Below are positions 8,489-17,901 of a DNA stretch of 62,693 nucleotides, in pieces. The notes beneath the pieces are model-generated. The model did no database searches and was not told where the DNA came from. It worked only from the letters and a program-made list of their open reading frames with translations. How positions within the stretch are numbered: position 1 is the first letter of the stretch; each line of letters starts with the position of its first letter. This DNA is from an uncultured Bacteroidia bacterium (GTDB taxonomy: Bacteria; Bacteroidota; Bacteroidia; Bacteroidales; Prolixibacteraceae): the NCBI GenBank assembly GCA_903905505.1, contig CAIVGL010000097.1:1-62693 (forward strand). The letters are read 5' to 3'. The translations under genes were made by a program, and so were the position numbers.

Positions 8489-9493
8489 ATGGATTTCAAC
8501 CAGATTATAGCTGATCTTAAGAGTAAAAACTATGCCCCAGTATACTTTCTGGAGGGTGCAGAGCCTTACTTTATGGATCAGATTAGTGATTACATCTTAG
8601 AGCATGTCCTTAGCGAGGAAGAGAAGGGATTTAACCAATCGATTTTATATGGGAAAGACTTAACGATTGATTCGATTTTGACTGCCGCCAAGAGATACCC
8701 CATGATGTCAGAGCGACAGGTTGTGGTCATCCGGGAAGCCCAGAACATCCGAGATATTGAGGAGCTTGCCACCTATGTAGAAAACCCACTTAAGTCCACA
8801 ATCTTAGTGATTAACTACAAATACAAAACCATTGACAAACGAAAAAAACTATATAAGACGGTTAATAAAAGTGGGGTATACTTTGAAGCAAAACCGCTCT
8901 ATGACAATAATATCCCAGGCTGGATCACCAAATATTTAAAAGAAATAAATCTGGGTATCGATCCCCGAGCAGCCCAAATGATCACCGACCATGTAGGGAG
9001 TGATCTACAACGAATTGTCAATGAATTAGATAAAGTAACCATTAGCATGGTCCCTGGAACGAGCATTATGCCAGAGGATGTGGAGAAAAACATTGGGATA
9101 AGTAAGGATTTTAATATGTTTGAATTACAAAAAGCATTAGGCAAGAAAGACATCCTTAAAACAAACCAAATCGTTAACTATTTCATTGACAACGAAAAGG
9201 CAAATCCTCTACCTGCAATCATTGGCATGCTGATTGGATATTACCGAAAAATACTCACCTACAATACCATAGAGATAAAATCAGATCGTAACTTAGTGGC
9301 TCAAAAACTTGGTGTCAGTCCGTTTTTTATCAACGATTATATCGATGCAGCGCGGAACTACCCCTTAGACAAATCGATCCAAATCATCTCCATGATGCGC
9401 GAATATGATCTGCGCTCAAAGGGTGCACGAGGTGGCACATTAAAATCTGGGGAGCTATTACGCGAACTTACTTTTAAAATTCTTCATTATTAA
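8489..9493 (+). CDS. holA: DNA polymerase III subunit delta
   Basis: 334 aa, the usual length. The start MDFNQIIADLKSKNYAPVYF and then FLEGAEPYFMDQISDYI match the HolA N-terminal AAA+ domain. The middle has GSDLQRIVNELDKV, and the C-terminal helical collar includes the ANPLPAIIGMLIGYYRKIL region. HolA opens the beta sliding clamp as part of the clamp loader. No Walker A motif is present, as expected for delta. The rhomboid gene begins 8 nt after the stop. Confidence 0.93.
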   Translation: MDFNQIIADLKSKNYAPVYFLEGAEPYFMDQISDYILEHVLSEEEKGFNQSILYGKDLTIDSILTAAKRYPMMSERQVVVIREAQNIRDIEELATYVENPLKSTILVINYKYKTIDKRKKLYKTVNKSGVYFEAKPLYDNNIPGWITKYLKEINLGIDPRAAQMITDHVGSDLQRIVNELDKVTISMVPGTSIMPEDVEKNIGISKDFNMFELQKALGKKDILKTNQIVNYFIDNEKANPLPAIIGMLIGYYRKILTYNTIEIKSDRNLVAQKLGVSPFFINDYIDAARNYPLDKSIQIISMMREYDLRSKGARGGTLKSGELLRELTFKILHY

Positions 9494-9501
9494 TTTAGAC
9501 C

Positions 9502-10116
9502 ATGACCTTACTCTTAATTGCCGCCATCTCCGTAGTTTCTGCACTCGCTTTCTCGCAGCAACAAATCATGCATAATTTGCAATTTAACGCCTATAAAATA
9601 GTGCAAGGGAAGCAATTATACCGATTGATCACACACGCCTTTGTGCATGCCAACTGGGAACATCTGCTTGTAAATATGATTGTGCTTTACTCCTTTGGAA
9701 CAGCAGTCGAGCAATTCTTTGGACTTACCTTCGGAGATCAAGGTCGCTCCTACTACCTATTTTTAATCTTTGGCTCAGTGATTTTCTCGACCTTATATTC
9801 ACTTTATCAAAATCGTAAAAACCCATATTACAATGCCGTTGGAGCGTCAGGAGCTGTATCTGCAGTTCTTTTTACAGCTATATTTTTTGATCCGTGGAAC
9901 AACATCTATTTCTTTGGAATCTTACCAATCCCAGGGATTATTTTCGGAGGTCTTTACCTCTACTATTCGTATTACATGAGCACAAAAAAGGCAGACAACA
10001 TTGGTCATGATGCCCATTTCTTAGGAGCCGTATTCGGATTCTTACTTCCAATTGTTCTTAAGCCCGCTTTATTAATTGGGTTCTTAGATCTACTCCTTGG
10101 AAGGATAGGAATGTAA
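9502..10116 (+). CDS. Rhomboid family intramembrane serine protease
   Basis: 204 aa with about six hydrophobic segments. The catalytic serine is S116 in VGASGAVSA (GxSG motif) and the partner histidine is probably H172 in HDAHFLGAVFG. The oxyanion-side motif HANWEHLLVNM is also present. Length and topology fit a minimal six-helix rhomboid with no extra domain. It cleaves transmembrane segments of unknown partners. It lies 8 nt after holA, so co-transcription is likely. Confidence 0.9.
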   Translation: MTLLLIAAISVVSALAFSQQQIMHNLQFNAYKIVQGKQLYRLITHAFVHANWEHLLVNMIVLYSFGTAVEQFFGLTFGDQGRSYYLFLIFGSVIFSTLYSLYQNRKNPYYNAVGASGAVSAVLFTAIFFDPWNNIYFFGILPIPGIIFGGLYLYYSYYMSTKKADNIGHDAHFLGAVFGFLLPIVLKPALLIGFLDLLLGRIGM

Positions 10117-10176
10117 CAATTGTTACACTAAGAGTGCGAATTAAACGTAGTAAAATATAAAGTTATACCCAGACGA

Positions 10177-11016
10177 ATGAAAGGAGGCTTCACACTATAC
10201 AATGGTAAATTTCACAAAGAAAATGACCTTCTTTTTAGTGGGCTAGACCTTTTCAGACTAACTTCAGGGATCAAAGAGTCGTTTAGAACGGAGAATAATT
10301 TAATCTTATTCGCAGAAGACAATTTCGATTATTTACTTCGAGGTCTTACATCGATTCATTTGCCCGTGCCCAAAGACTGGAATCTTAGCCGATTCAAGAG
10401 TGATGTGTCGAGGTTATTAAATAAAAACCATTTTTACTTAGCCGCGAAAGTCACTATCCATCTGATTCCAAGCACAAGTGGAACTGAATATTTGATGAGC
10501 GCCGAGGAGTTATCCAATGGTTTTTATCCCATCGTGGAGAGTAATCTATTAATTGATTTCTACACGGAAGGGTCCAAATCAGTTTCAAAACAGAGTGCTT
10601 TTGAGCTTTCAAGTCGAGCACTATGGACGTCAGCCACACATGCCGCCATGGCGCAAGGAAAAAACAACCTGATTCTATTAAATCAACAGGAATCCGCTTG
10701 CGAGTCAATCGGTGGTTCATTCGGATACATCTCGAATAAAACGGTCTATTTCCCAAGCGTAAGAGCCAATGGGTATATCCCACCCATACTGAGCAGCATT
10801 AAGCGATGTGTTCAAAAATGTGGGTATATGTCTAGGGAGATTGAATCGATTAGCAAAGAAGACTTAATGAATGCCGACGAGCTATTTCTAATTGATAATT
10901 GTTTGGGAATTCTTTCCGTTTTAGGACTTAATAGCCGAAGATATTACAAGAGCGAGACCATGGCTCTCGCACACAAGCTCCAAGAGATCGCAAGAGTCGA
11001 ACACCCCTCCACCTAG
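10177..11016 (+). CDS. Aminotransferase class IV-like protein, catalytic lysine not evident
   Basis: 279 aa. The overall pattern, an N-terminal YNGKF, then LILLNQQESACESIGGSFGY and DELFLIDNCLGILSV, resembles the fold-type IV PLP enzymes (PabC and IlvE family), in which the second segment normally reads like E-x-x-x-x-N-I/L-F. Where PabC-type proteins carry the PLP lysine (K-x-L-N-R/Y), this protein has FELSSRALW and I see no lysine at the expected place; K138 is the closest. It may be a lineage-specific pabC with shifted residues or a non-catalytic homologue. It lies 60 nt after the rhomboid gene and is convergent with yqgE (4 nt gap). Confidence 0.6.
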   Translation: MKGGFTLYNGKFHKENDLLFSGLDLFRLTSGIKESFRTENNLILFAEDNFDYLLRGLTSIHLPVPKDWNLSRFKSDVSRLLNKNHFYLAAKVTIHLIPSTSGTEYLMSAEELSNGFYPIVESNLLIDFYTEGSKSVSKQSAFELSSRALWTSATHAAMAQGKNNLILLNQQESACESIGGSFGYISNKTVYFPSVRANGYIPPILSSIKRCVQKCGYMSREIESISKEDLMNADELFLIDNCLGILSVLGLNSRRYYKSETMALAHKLQEIARVEHPST

Positions 11017-11020
11017 ATGA

Positions 11021-11605
11021 TCAATTGGCATTTGGATCGACGGGGAAATTCTGCCACGTCTCGTAATGACCACCGGCGCTCTTGACACTCTCAATCCAGA
11101 AGTTACGATTGCTATTCATAATTTGATAGGTATCGGACTCTACCACAAGCCATGAGTTCTCCGCTATTTCCTGTTCAAGTTGACCCGCGCTCCAGCCCGA
11201 ATAACCAACGAAAAACTTTACTTGCTCAGGCTTTACGGTACCCGTGACAAGGGCGAACTTTAAGGCATCAAAATCACCACCCCACGATAAATTATCCTTA
11301 ATTTGGATACTTCCTTCGAGCTGAGCTCCTAGGGTATGGACATAAAAAAGATTATCGGGACTCACTGGTCCACCGGTAAAAAGCTCAGGGGTATAGCCCA
11401 ATGGCATGCTAAACAAATCGTTCAAATCAGATTCAAAAGGTTTATTGAGGATAAAACCTACTGCACCTGTGCTAGAATATTCAACTAATAAAACCGCAGA
11501 ACGGCTAAATAATTCACCATGAAGGAAAGGCTCTGAAATTATGATCCGACCTTTCTGAGGAGCTATTTTCTGTTTAATCTTAAAGAAATCAAAATCAATT
11601 TTCAT
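11021..11605 (-). CDS. YqgE/AlgH family protein
   Basis: 194 aa. PQKGRIIISEPFLHGELFSR, GAVGFILNKPF, FTGGPVSPDNLFYVH and FVGYSGWSAGQLEQEI are the family hallmarks (DUF179). Its biochemical role is unknown; AlgH has been implicated in transcriptional control in Pseudomonas, but the fold suggests no DNA-binding. It starts 11 nt downstream of the ftsB/divIC-type gene and is probably co-transcribed. Confidence 0.92.
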   Translation of the reverse strand: MKIDFDFFKIKQKIAPQKGRIIISEPFLHGELFSRSAVLLVEYSSTGAVGFILNKPFESDLNDLFSMPLGYTPELFTGGPVSPDNLFYVHTLGAQLEGSIQIKDNLSWGGDFDALKFALVTGTVKPEQVKFFVGYSGWSAGQLEQEIAENSWLVVESDTYQIMNSNRNFWIESVKSAGGHYETWQNFPVDPNAN

Positions 11606-11616
11606 CGCTCAAAAAA

Positions 11617-11925
11617 TTACTTCTTTTCGATAATAACAAAAATATCTTCATTCTTTTTCTTCATCAAAAACTGTTCTCGAGCAAATTTCTCTAGGTTCTT
11701 CGAACTTGTTTTTAGTTCTCCTAGGCGCTCCATGTCTTTCTGAATCTTATCCTTATAATAGACACTCTCTATCCTATAGCGCTTTACCTTATTCAAGTTC
11801 TGACGAAGAAACAGGATATTGTTATCATCCAGAAAAATCATCCACACACTAAAAACCAAGAATGCAAACAAATATTTGTTCTTAATGGTTTTTAAAAATG
11901 CTTTTAATATGACTGGTCGATTCAT
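11617..11925 (-). CDS. FtsB/DivIC-type septum formation initiator
   Basis: 102 aa, with one transmembrane helix (about residues 17-33, YLFAFLVFSVWMIFLDD), then a coiled coil (about 38-75) and the terminal EKFAREQFLMKKKNEDIFVI, the typical FtsB/DivIC tail. It would form the divisome bridge with FtsL and FtsQ in the inner membrane. It is first of a two-gene unit with yqgE. A 13-bp inverted repeat lies 21-59 nt before its start. Confidence 0.88.
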   Translation of the reverse strand: MNRPVILKAFLKTIKNKYLFAFLVFSVWMIFLDDNNILFLRQNLNKVKRYRIESVYYKDKIQKDMERLGELKTSSKNLEKFAREQFLMKKKNEDIFVIIEKK

Positions 11926-11945
11926 GCTTTCGTCTAGAGTTTTTA

Positions 11946-11984
11946 GTATTCAGATAAAATCAATTCAAAGGTTTATCTGAATAC
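11946..11984. promoter_or_regulatory. 13-bp perfect inverted repeat upstream of the ftsB/divIC gene
   Basis: GTATTCAGATAAA (11946-11958) and TTTATCTGAATAC (11972-11984) are exact reverse complements around a 13-nt spacer. There is no U-run after it on either strand, so an operator or leader hairpin is as likely as a terminator for the upstream glycosyltransferase gene. The rest of the 11926-12132 interval shows nothing recognisable. Confidence 0.4.
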
Positions 11985-12132
11985 AAATTAACCGAATCCG
12001 CATCAGAATAAAAAGAGGATCGGAATAAAGTTTCAACAAGATCAATTACACACGATATTAGTTGACCAATAACTCAATCAAGTTATGTTAAAAAAATACA
12101 GAAAGAGAGATTCTGTTTAAGAAAACTAATAT

Positions 12133-13131
12133 TTAATCCGTAGAGGACAAAGAAGATTTACTAGACTTCTGATTAACTGAGCGAGGACTGATCCATGTCC
12201 CTGTCTTAAGAGCATTCAGATAGTAATAAGCGAGGCGTCCATAGGTGCGAGAAGCCACATTCAGACTTCCAATAAAACAGAGTAGAACTCCTGCAATTGC
12301 AGGAAAAAAGCCAAAGATCAAATTATTCACCACTAAGAAGCTTTGCATATAACCAGCTCTGATTCCCTTCTCGTGCTTTGAGATGTATACATGCCTCGAA
12401 ATATTGACACACGTCTTTGTTAAAGCAGTAACTTTTTTATTTAATCGAGTAGTACCTCCATGCAGATGCTCAATAACGACGCTCTTAAGCACCACAATTT
12501 CACCCCCTTTTTGTCTTGCTCTAAAACACAAATCGACATCCTCAAAATACATCCAGTAATCATCATCCCAACCAGATAAATCATCATAAGCCGATCTGCT
12601 TAGCATAAAAACCGAACCAGAAACCCAGTCGGGATAAATGTATTTATCGGTTTGTGGAACCAGCTTAGCTTCATCGCCAACAATTAACCGATTGATTGCG
12701 CGCGTCCAGCCAGTTATCGTAGCAGGGGATAAAAATCGTTTGTAAGGACGCTCAAATGAGCCATTTTTATTTTGTTGTAAACAAGAGATGATCGAATTGG
12801 GCTTGCGAGATTTGACTTCACATAACAGCTCAAAAATCGCTTCTGCTGAAGCTAAGGTATCGGGATTTAAGAACAACAGATATTGACCTGTGCTTTTTGA
12901 CGCTCCTAGATTGCACCCATGACCAAAGCCAAAATTACCCTCGTTTTCAACGAAGATAAAGTCAGGATAATTTCTTGAAAATTGATTAAACATGCCATCA
13001 TTCGAATTATTGTCGACAACAACAACCTCCAATGAAAATCGGTTATCCGTAATTGCAGACAAAGAGCTTAGGCACTTTACCAGACTAGGCCAACCTCTAT
13101 AATTAACGATGACAATGCTAACGTCCTTCAA
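12133..13131 (-). CDS. Glycosyltransferase family 2, rhamnosyltransferase-like
   Basis: 332 aa. GT-A fold opening VSIVIVNYRGWPSLVKCLSS, DXD-like region LFLNPDT, then VSGSVFMLSR and EDVDLCFRARQKGG typical of the WbbL/rhamnosyltransferase subgroup. A hydrophobic segment near residues 270-290 suggests membrane association. Start: no in-frame ATG or GTG exists before the conserved IVNY motif, so the TTG at 13131 is the likely start. Role in cell-surface polysaccharide is inference; no polysaccharide cluster surrounds it. The C-terminus is unusually Ser/Lys-rich. Confidence 0.85.
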   Translation of the reverse strand: MKDVSIVIVNYRGWPSLVKCLSSLSAITDNRFSLEVVVVDNNSNDGMFNQFSRNYPDFIFVENEGNFGFGHGCNLGASKSTGQYLLFLNPDTLASAEAIFELLCEVKSRKPNSIISCLQQNKNGSFERPYKRFLSPATITGWTRAINRLIVGDEAKLVPQTDKYIYPDWVSGSVFMLSRSAYDDLSGWDDDYWMYFEDVDLCFRARQKGGEIVVLKSVVIEHLHGGTTRLNKKVTALTKTCVNISRHVYISKHEKGIRAGYMQSFLVVNNLIFGFFPAIAGVLLCFIGSLNVASRTYGRLAYYYLNALKTGTWISPRSVNQKSSKSSLSSTD

Positions 13132-13211
13132 TTGATTTGATATTTATTTAAGAGCAAATTTATAATTAAAATTTTTAGGACGATAATAATTAAAAATGAC
13201 TTAGGCTGCGA

Positions 13212-14891
13212 TTACTTTTTCAACCATAGATCTTCCATCGACTCTAACGATTTTCCCTTTGTTTCAGGAACCATCTTCCAGACAAATAGCGCGGATAAGA
13301 ATCCCATTATGCCATAGATCCAGTAAGAGAATCCATGATTAAACTGGCTAGTCAACCAAACGTTATCGTTCATCATAGGGAAAGTCAGTGAGACAACCCA
13401 GTTCGCAATCCACTGAGCAGCAACGGCAATTGACATAGCCGCGCGTATCGAGTTCGGGAATATCTCGGCCAATAAAACCCAGCATACGGGTCCCCAGCTC
13501 ATGGCAAATCCGGCTGTATAGATTAACATAAAGGCCAATGCTGAATAGCCTTGCAAGGGTGTCAAAATCCCTCCAGACTGACCAAAGAAGAAGGTAAATC
13601 CAAGTGCCAGCATGCTTATCCCCATTCCTAAAGAACCAATAATCATTAAAGGTTTACGACCAAATTTATCAACTGTAAGAATAGCTACCACCGTAAAAGC
13701 AAGGTTTACTAGCCCAACGATTATAGTCTGAAGCAAGGAGCTATCAGTGGAGGCTCCCATGTTTCTGAAGATATTACCAGCATAATATAATACCACATTA
13801 ATACCCACAAATTGCTGAAAAACCGAAAGCATAATGCCGACAAAAATAACCATGAAACCATAAGACAACCAAGGGGCATTAGCCTCATGGATACTTCCTT
13901 TGATCTCTTCCAGAATTATCGCAGCTTGATCGTCCCCAGCAATTTTCTGAAGTACCTTAAGAGCCTTATCTTCCTGGCCATTAAGCACTAAGAATCGAGG
14001 CGTCTCAGGCACGAAGAAAAGCAGACCAACAAACAAGCCAGCAGGAATAGCCCCTGATAGAAACATCAATCGCCATCCCTCGGTTATCAGCCATTGCTCA
14101 TTCCCCTGTTTGGCAATAAAATAATTGACAAAATAGATCACTAACATCCCAAAAATAATGGCGAATTGATTAAAAGAGACCAGCTTACCTCTAATGTTCG
14201 CCGGAGCGATCTCCGCAATATACATCGGTGAAATCATCGATGCTAGTCCAACCCCAATCCCACCAATGATTCGATAAATAACAAACGAATACACATCTAG
14301 CGTACCAAACACATTAAACAGCTCAGGTCTCCAAGAGCCAATGGCAGATATAAAAAAGGCCACAGCGGCAATAAATAGGCCATTTTTTCGTCCTAAAGCG
14401 CGAGAGACAAATCCAGCAATAGACCCACCGATCACACATCCAATCAAGGCACTGGCAATCACAAAACCCTTTATGGTATCGACAGACCCTTTTAAGGCTT
14501 CAGGGTCAGTCGGAATTGATTTGGATAAAAAACTTGTAATCCATAGTGCCAATAGACCTAGGATAATTCCCGTTGCCACAAACCCCCTCTTTTTACCCAA
14601 TAACTTTATAAACTGCCCTGAGATAATGGCAAATACAAGGAAAAGTACCAAGGTCATCATTAACCGATATTGTGATATTATTTTCACCGCATAATCGAAA
14701 TTTGCCGGATTAGTAATTTTCGCAATATAGAATTCGACCAATGATTTTTCTGCTCCATTCACCACTGCGGTATCGTAGCCAAATAGCAGTCCACCAAGGG
14801 TTGCCACCAAGGTCAGAAGAACGATATACCTAGAATTTCCTTTCGTATAAGAGGAGGTGGCACTATTCGATGAGGTGTCAATAAAAGCCAT
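13212..14891 (-). CDS. xylE: MFS sugar:proton symporter, D-xylose type
   Basis: 559 aa with 12 predicted helices and the sugar-porter motifs: FGYDTAVVNGAE in helix 1, GRKNG, ISPMYIAEIAP, PETPRFLV, QQFVGINVVLYY, DKFGRKPL and the terminal PETKGKSLE. It is about 60-70 residues longer than the E. coli XylE type, mainly from an extended loop between helices 1 and 2 containing additional hydrophobic sequence. Position next to xylA and xylB indicates xylose as substrate. It is separated from xylA by a hairpin terminator (14924-14963), so its expression may be partly uncoupled from the enzymes. Confidence 0.88.
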   Translation of the reverse strand: MAFIDTSSNSATSSYTKGNSRYIVLLTLVATLGGLLFGYDTAVVNGAEKSLVEFYIAKITNPANFDYAVKIISQYRLMMTLVLFLVFAIISGQFIKLLGKKRGFVATGIILGLLALWITSFLSKSIPTDPEALKGSVDTIKGFVIASALIGCVIGGSIAGFVSRALGRKNGLFIAAVAFFISAIGSWRPELFNVFGTLDVYSFVIYRIIGGIGVGLASMISPMYIAEIAPANIRGKLVSFNQFAIIFGMLVIYFVNYFIAKQGNEQWLITEGWRLMFLSGAIPAGLFVGLLFFVPETPRFLVLNGQEDKALKVLQKIAGDDQAAIILEEIKGSIHEANAPWLSYGFMVIFVGIMLSVFQQFVGINVVLYYAGNIFRNMGASTDSSLLQTIIVGLVNLAFTVVAILTVDKFGRKPLMIIGSLGMGISMLALGFTFFFGQSGGILTPLQGYSALAFMLIYTAGFAMSWGPVCWVLLAEIFPNSIRAAMSIAVAAQWIANWVVSLTFPMMNDNVWLTSQFNHGFSYWIYGIMGFLSALFVWKMVPETKGKSLESMEDLWLKK

Positions 14892-14923
14892 AGTTTAGAG
14901 TTAGTTAGTTCGTAAAAATACAA

Positions 14924-14963
14924 AATCAACCGTAGAGATAAGTCATTAACTCTACGGTTGATT
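14924..14963 (-). terminator. Hairpin between xylA and the symporter gene
   Basis: AATCAACCGTAGAG (14924-14937) and CTCTACGGTTGATT (14950-14963) form a perfect 14-bp stem with a 12-nt loop. On the minus strand it is followed by TTTTGTATTTTTACG, a U-rich tail. It fits an intrinsic, possibly leaky terminator that lowers expression of the symporter relative to xylA. Confidence 0.75.
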
Positions 14964-14987
14964 ATATGAATTGCTAAAATAGTGAGA

Positions 14988-16313
14988 CTAAATATAAAAA
15001 TTGATTAGTTGTTCAATTTTTTCTTGTTTGCCACTTATTTGTTGTGGCTCTCCGACTTCTGAAGCAATCTCGCGAAGGTCTTCAAATTTCAGTTTTCCAG
15101 CTTCGAATTCAGCACCTTTACCTGCGTCATAAGAGCTATAGCGATCAGATTTTAATTTCAAGTAATCTGATTCTTTTAATAATTTATCTGCTACCACTAA
15201 TGCTCTGGCAAAAACATCCATGCCTGAAACGTGTGCAATAAAAATATCTTCAAGATCAGAAGATGAACGACGAGTCTTAGCATCGAAATTAATTCCTCCA
15301 GTTGTAAACCCACCAGCCTGAATAATCTCAATCATGGCTTCTGTTACTTCGTAGATGTTGGTCGGGAATTCATCAGTATCCCATCCATTTTGGTAGTCCC
15401 CTTTATTGGCATCAATTGATCCAAATAGTCCTGCATCAGCAGCCATACGAAGTTCATGTGTGAAAGTATGTCCAGCTAGCGTAGCGTGGTTAACTTCAAT
15501 GTTCATTTTGAAATCTTTCTCAAGTCCAAATTGACGCAAGAATCCAGTCACTGTTTGCGTATCAAAGTCATACTGATGCTTGGTTGGCTCCATAGGTTTT
15601 GGTTCGATTAAGAATGAACCTTTGAAACCTTGTTTACGACCATAATCGCGGGCCATCTGCAAGAAACGGCCTAAGTGTTCAAGTTCTCTTTTTGTATTTG
15701 TGTTATGAAGAGTCATATAACCTTCGCGTCCACCCCAGAATACGTAGTTTGTTCCTCCAAGAGCGATGGTAGCGTCAATCGCATTTTTCACTTGAACAGC
15801 AGCATTCGCCAAAACCTTAAAATCAGGATTTGTAGAAGCACCATTCATATAGCGGCGGTTAGAGAATACATTTGCGGTACCCCAAAGCAGTTCGACTCCA
15901 GAGTCTTTCTGCATCTGCTGCATCACAGGCACTACTTGACTCAACCGTTTCTCGATTTGAAAAACCGAGCCATCACCAACTACATCAGTATCGTGGAAGC
16001 AGTAATAGGAAGCTCCAATTTTAGTGATGAATTCAAAAGCTGCATCTAGCTTACTGTAGGCAGCCTCCAATGGATCTGGTGAACCCACCCAAGGAAAACT
16101 CTTTGTCCCTGGACCAAATGGATCGCCACCATCACCACAGAAAGTATGCCAGTAAGCGATTGCGAAACGCAAATGCTCCTTCATGGTCTTTCCGTTGATC
16201 ACACGGGTTTCATCATACCATTTGAAAGCCAATGGATTTCTTGAGTCAACGCCTTCAAATTTTATCTTTCCAATACCTGGAAAATACTCCTTTTTGCCAA
16301 TAAATACGCTCAT
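14988..16313 (-). CDS. xylA: Xylose isomerase
   Basis: 441 aa, the class II length. Active-site motifs: CFHDTDVV (catalytic His and Asp), [29 protein letters not shown] (metal ligand Glu and the essential Lys), [15 protein letters not shown] and GSIDANKGD for the second metal site. Converts D-xylose to D-xylulose in the cytoplasm. It follows xylB by 52 nt; that gap holds a copy of the operator-like motif. The start ATG at 16313 gives the normal N-terminus [21 protein letters not shown]-like opening. Confidence 0.96.
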   Translation of the reverse strand: MSVFIGKKEYFPGIGKIKFEGVDSRNPLAFKWYDETRVINGKTMKEHLRFAIAYWHTFCGDGGDPFGPGTKSFPWVGSPDPLEAAYSKLDAAFEFITKIGASYYCFHDTDVVGDGSVFQIEKRLSQVVPVMQQMQKDSGVELLWGTANVFSNRRYMNGASTNPDFKVLANAAVQVKNAIDATIALGGTNYVFWGGREGYMTLHNTNTKRELEHLGRFLQMARDYGRKQGFKGSFLIEPKPMEPTKHQYDFDTQTVTGFLRQFGLEKDFKMNIEVNHATLAGHTFTHELRMAADAGLFGSIDANKGDYQNGWDTDEFPTNIYEVTEAMIEIIQAGGFTTGGINFDAKTRRSSSDLEDIFIAHVSGMDVFARALVVADKLLKESDYLKLKSDRYSSYDAGKGAEFEAGKLKFEDLREIASEVGEPQQISGKQEKIEQLINFYI

Positions 16314-16351
16314 AATAATTTAATTTTAACTAGTTATTTTAGGATATATTT

Positions 16352-16365
16352 GATCAATTCTGATC
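16352..16365. promoter_or_regulatory. Operator-like site upstream of xylA
   Basis: GATCAATTCTGATC, 39 nt before the xylA ATG. It shares ATC-N2-TTCTGATC with the site at 18916 and most positions with the one at 17877. Confidence 0.5.
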
Positions 16366-17850
16366 TTATAATATTTTCTTTAAGTTACTTTCCCAAACTT
16401 GATAGGCCTCTCCGATTCGGTCCTGCTCAGATGCTTTAGGCTCGACTAGATCAAGTTTTTTCAACCCTGCAAAAGCCTCGGTGAAGGAAGCATAGTAACC
16501 TGATCCAACACCAGCGCCACGTGCCGCACCTGCAGCTCCATCGGTATCGTAAAGTTCGATTGCCACGTTACTAACGGTCGCCAAGGTTTCCCGAAAGATT
16601 TCACTTTGAAACATATTTGCACGTCCAGCACGAATAACTTTTGCTTCAATACCAATACCTTTTAGGATTTCCATCCCATATTTAAACGAGAAAACAATAC
16701 CTTCCTGAGCCGCTCTAAACAAATGAGCTTGACTGTGTCGATTCAAATCAAGGCCGCAAAATTGAGCTCCAATGTTTTTGTTTCCCAATACACGTTCGGC
16801 GCCATTTCCAAATGGCAAAACAGATAATCCCTCTGAGCCAGCAGGGACAGTGGCAGCCAATGCATTCATCTGCTCATAGCTGAAACTTTTATTGCCTACA
16901 TTTTTATTAATCCACGAATTAAGAATTCCAGTTCCGTTGATACACAGCAGCACACCAAGTCGATTTGCTGCAGCCGAATGATTCACATGAGCAAAGGTAT
17001 TCACCCTTGATTGCGGGTCATATTTAACTTCACCGCTAACCCCATACACAACGCCAGAAGTACCAGCAGTGGCAGCTATCTCCCCTGGATTTAATACGTT
17101 TAACGAAAGAGCATTATTGGGCTGATCACCCGCACGATAAGAGACTGGAGTCCCTGCTTTTAATCCAAGTTCAGCTGCAATAGCAGAGGTTATACCACTC
17201 TGCACACCAAAAGTTTCGACCAGATCGGGTATCAAATCCTTGTTAAAACCATAATAATCCAAAACGAGGTCTGAAACAGCATTCTTTCTAAAATCCCAGA
17301 ATATACCTTCGGACAAACCCGATGCTGTAGTTTTGATCTCACCAGTTAATCGCATCGCAATATAATCGCCAGGCAGCATCATCTTATCGATCTTATCGTA
17401 TAGTGATGGCTCATTTTCTTTCACCCATCTCAACTTCGAAGCGGTAAAATTACCTGGAGAGTTAAGCAGCGAATGCAAACAAGCTTGGTCACCTATTTGC
17501 TCAAATGCCTTATTTCCTATTTCAGTGGCTCTACTATCGCACCAGATTATAGACGGGCGTAGCACATTTTGATTTTTATCTACGAGAACAAGCCCATGCA
17601 TCTGATAGGAGATACCAATTGCAACGATATCATCGCCGGAGACATTAGCCAGTTTTTTAGCCTCTAAGATGGCCAACTTTAAATTTTCCCACCACAACTC
17701 AGGCTGTTGTTCTGCCCAACCGGACTGAGAAGCTACGATAGTCATCTCACTCTTCGGGAAAAAAGAAGAGCCCAAAATTTGTCCGCTCTCTCCGTTTAAT
17801 ATAGAAGCCTTTACCGAAGAGCTTCCAATGTCAATACCTAATAGAAACAT
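16366..17850 (-). CDS. xylB: Xylulokinase
   Basis: 494 aa, FGGY kinase. N-terminal phosphate-binding LLGIDIGSSSVKASI, SYQMHGLVLVDKNQ, IIWCDSRATEIG, the sugar-binding region YRAGDQPNNALSL and ATAGTSGVVYG, and the C-terminal DTDGAAGAARGAGVGSGY. It phosphorylates D-xylulose to xylulose 5-phosphate for the pentose phosphate pathway. It lies between the regulator gene (51 nt upstream) and xylA (52 nt downstream). Confidence 0.95.
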   Translation of the reverse strand: MFLLGIDIGSSSVKASILNGESGQILGSSFFPKSEMTIVASQSGWAEQQPELWWENLKLAILEAKKLANVSGDDIVAIGISYQMHGLVLVDKNQNVLRPSIIWCDSRATEIGNKAFEQIGDQACLHSLLNSPGNFTASKLRWVKENEPSLYDKIDKMMLPGDYIAMRLTGEIKTTASGLSEGIFWDFRKNAVSDLVLDYYGFNKDLIPDLVETFGVQSGITSAIAAELGLKAGTPVSYRAGDQPNNALSLNVLNPGEIAATAGTSGVVYGVSGEVKYDPQSRVNTFAHVNHSAAANRLGVLLCINGTGILNSWINKNVGNKSFSYEQMNALAATVPAGSEGLSVLPFGNGAERVLGNKNIGAQFCGLDLNRHSQAHLFRAAQEGIVFSFKYGMEILKGIGIEAKVIRAGRANMFQSEIFRETLATVSNVAIELYDTDGAAGAARGAGVGSGYYASFTEAFAGLKKLDLVEPKASEQDRIGEAYQVWESNLKKIL

Positions 17851-17876
17851 AGCTTTAAAAGATTGAAAAATTAAAT

Positions 17877-17890
17877 AATCTGTTCTGTTG
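17877..17890. promoter_or_regulatory. Operator-like site upstream of xylB
   Basis: AATCTGTTCTGTTG, 27 nt before the xylB ATG. It shares ATCTGTTCTG with the site at 18916 but lacks the right GATC half. Confidence 0.45.
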
Positions 17891-17901
17891 TATTATGCCA
17901 T

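Noticed and set aside
13212-13230. Arabinose or glucose transporter
   Set aside because: Generic sugar-porter motifs do not decide the substrate, but adjacency to xylA and xylB favours xylose.
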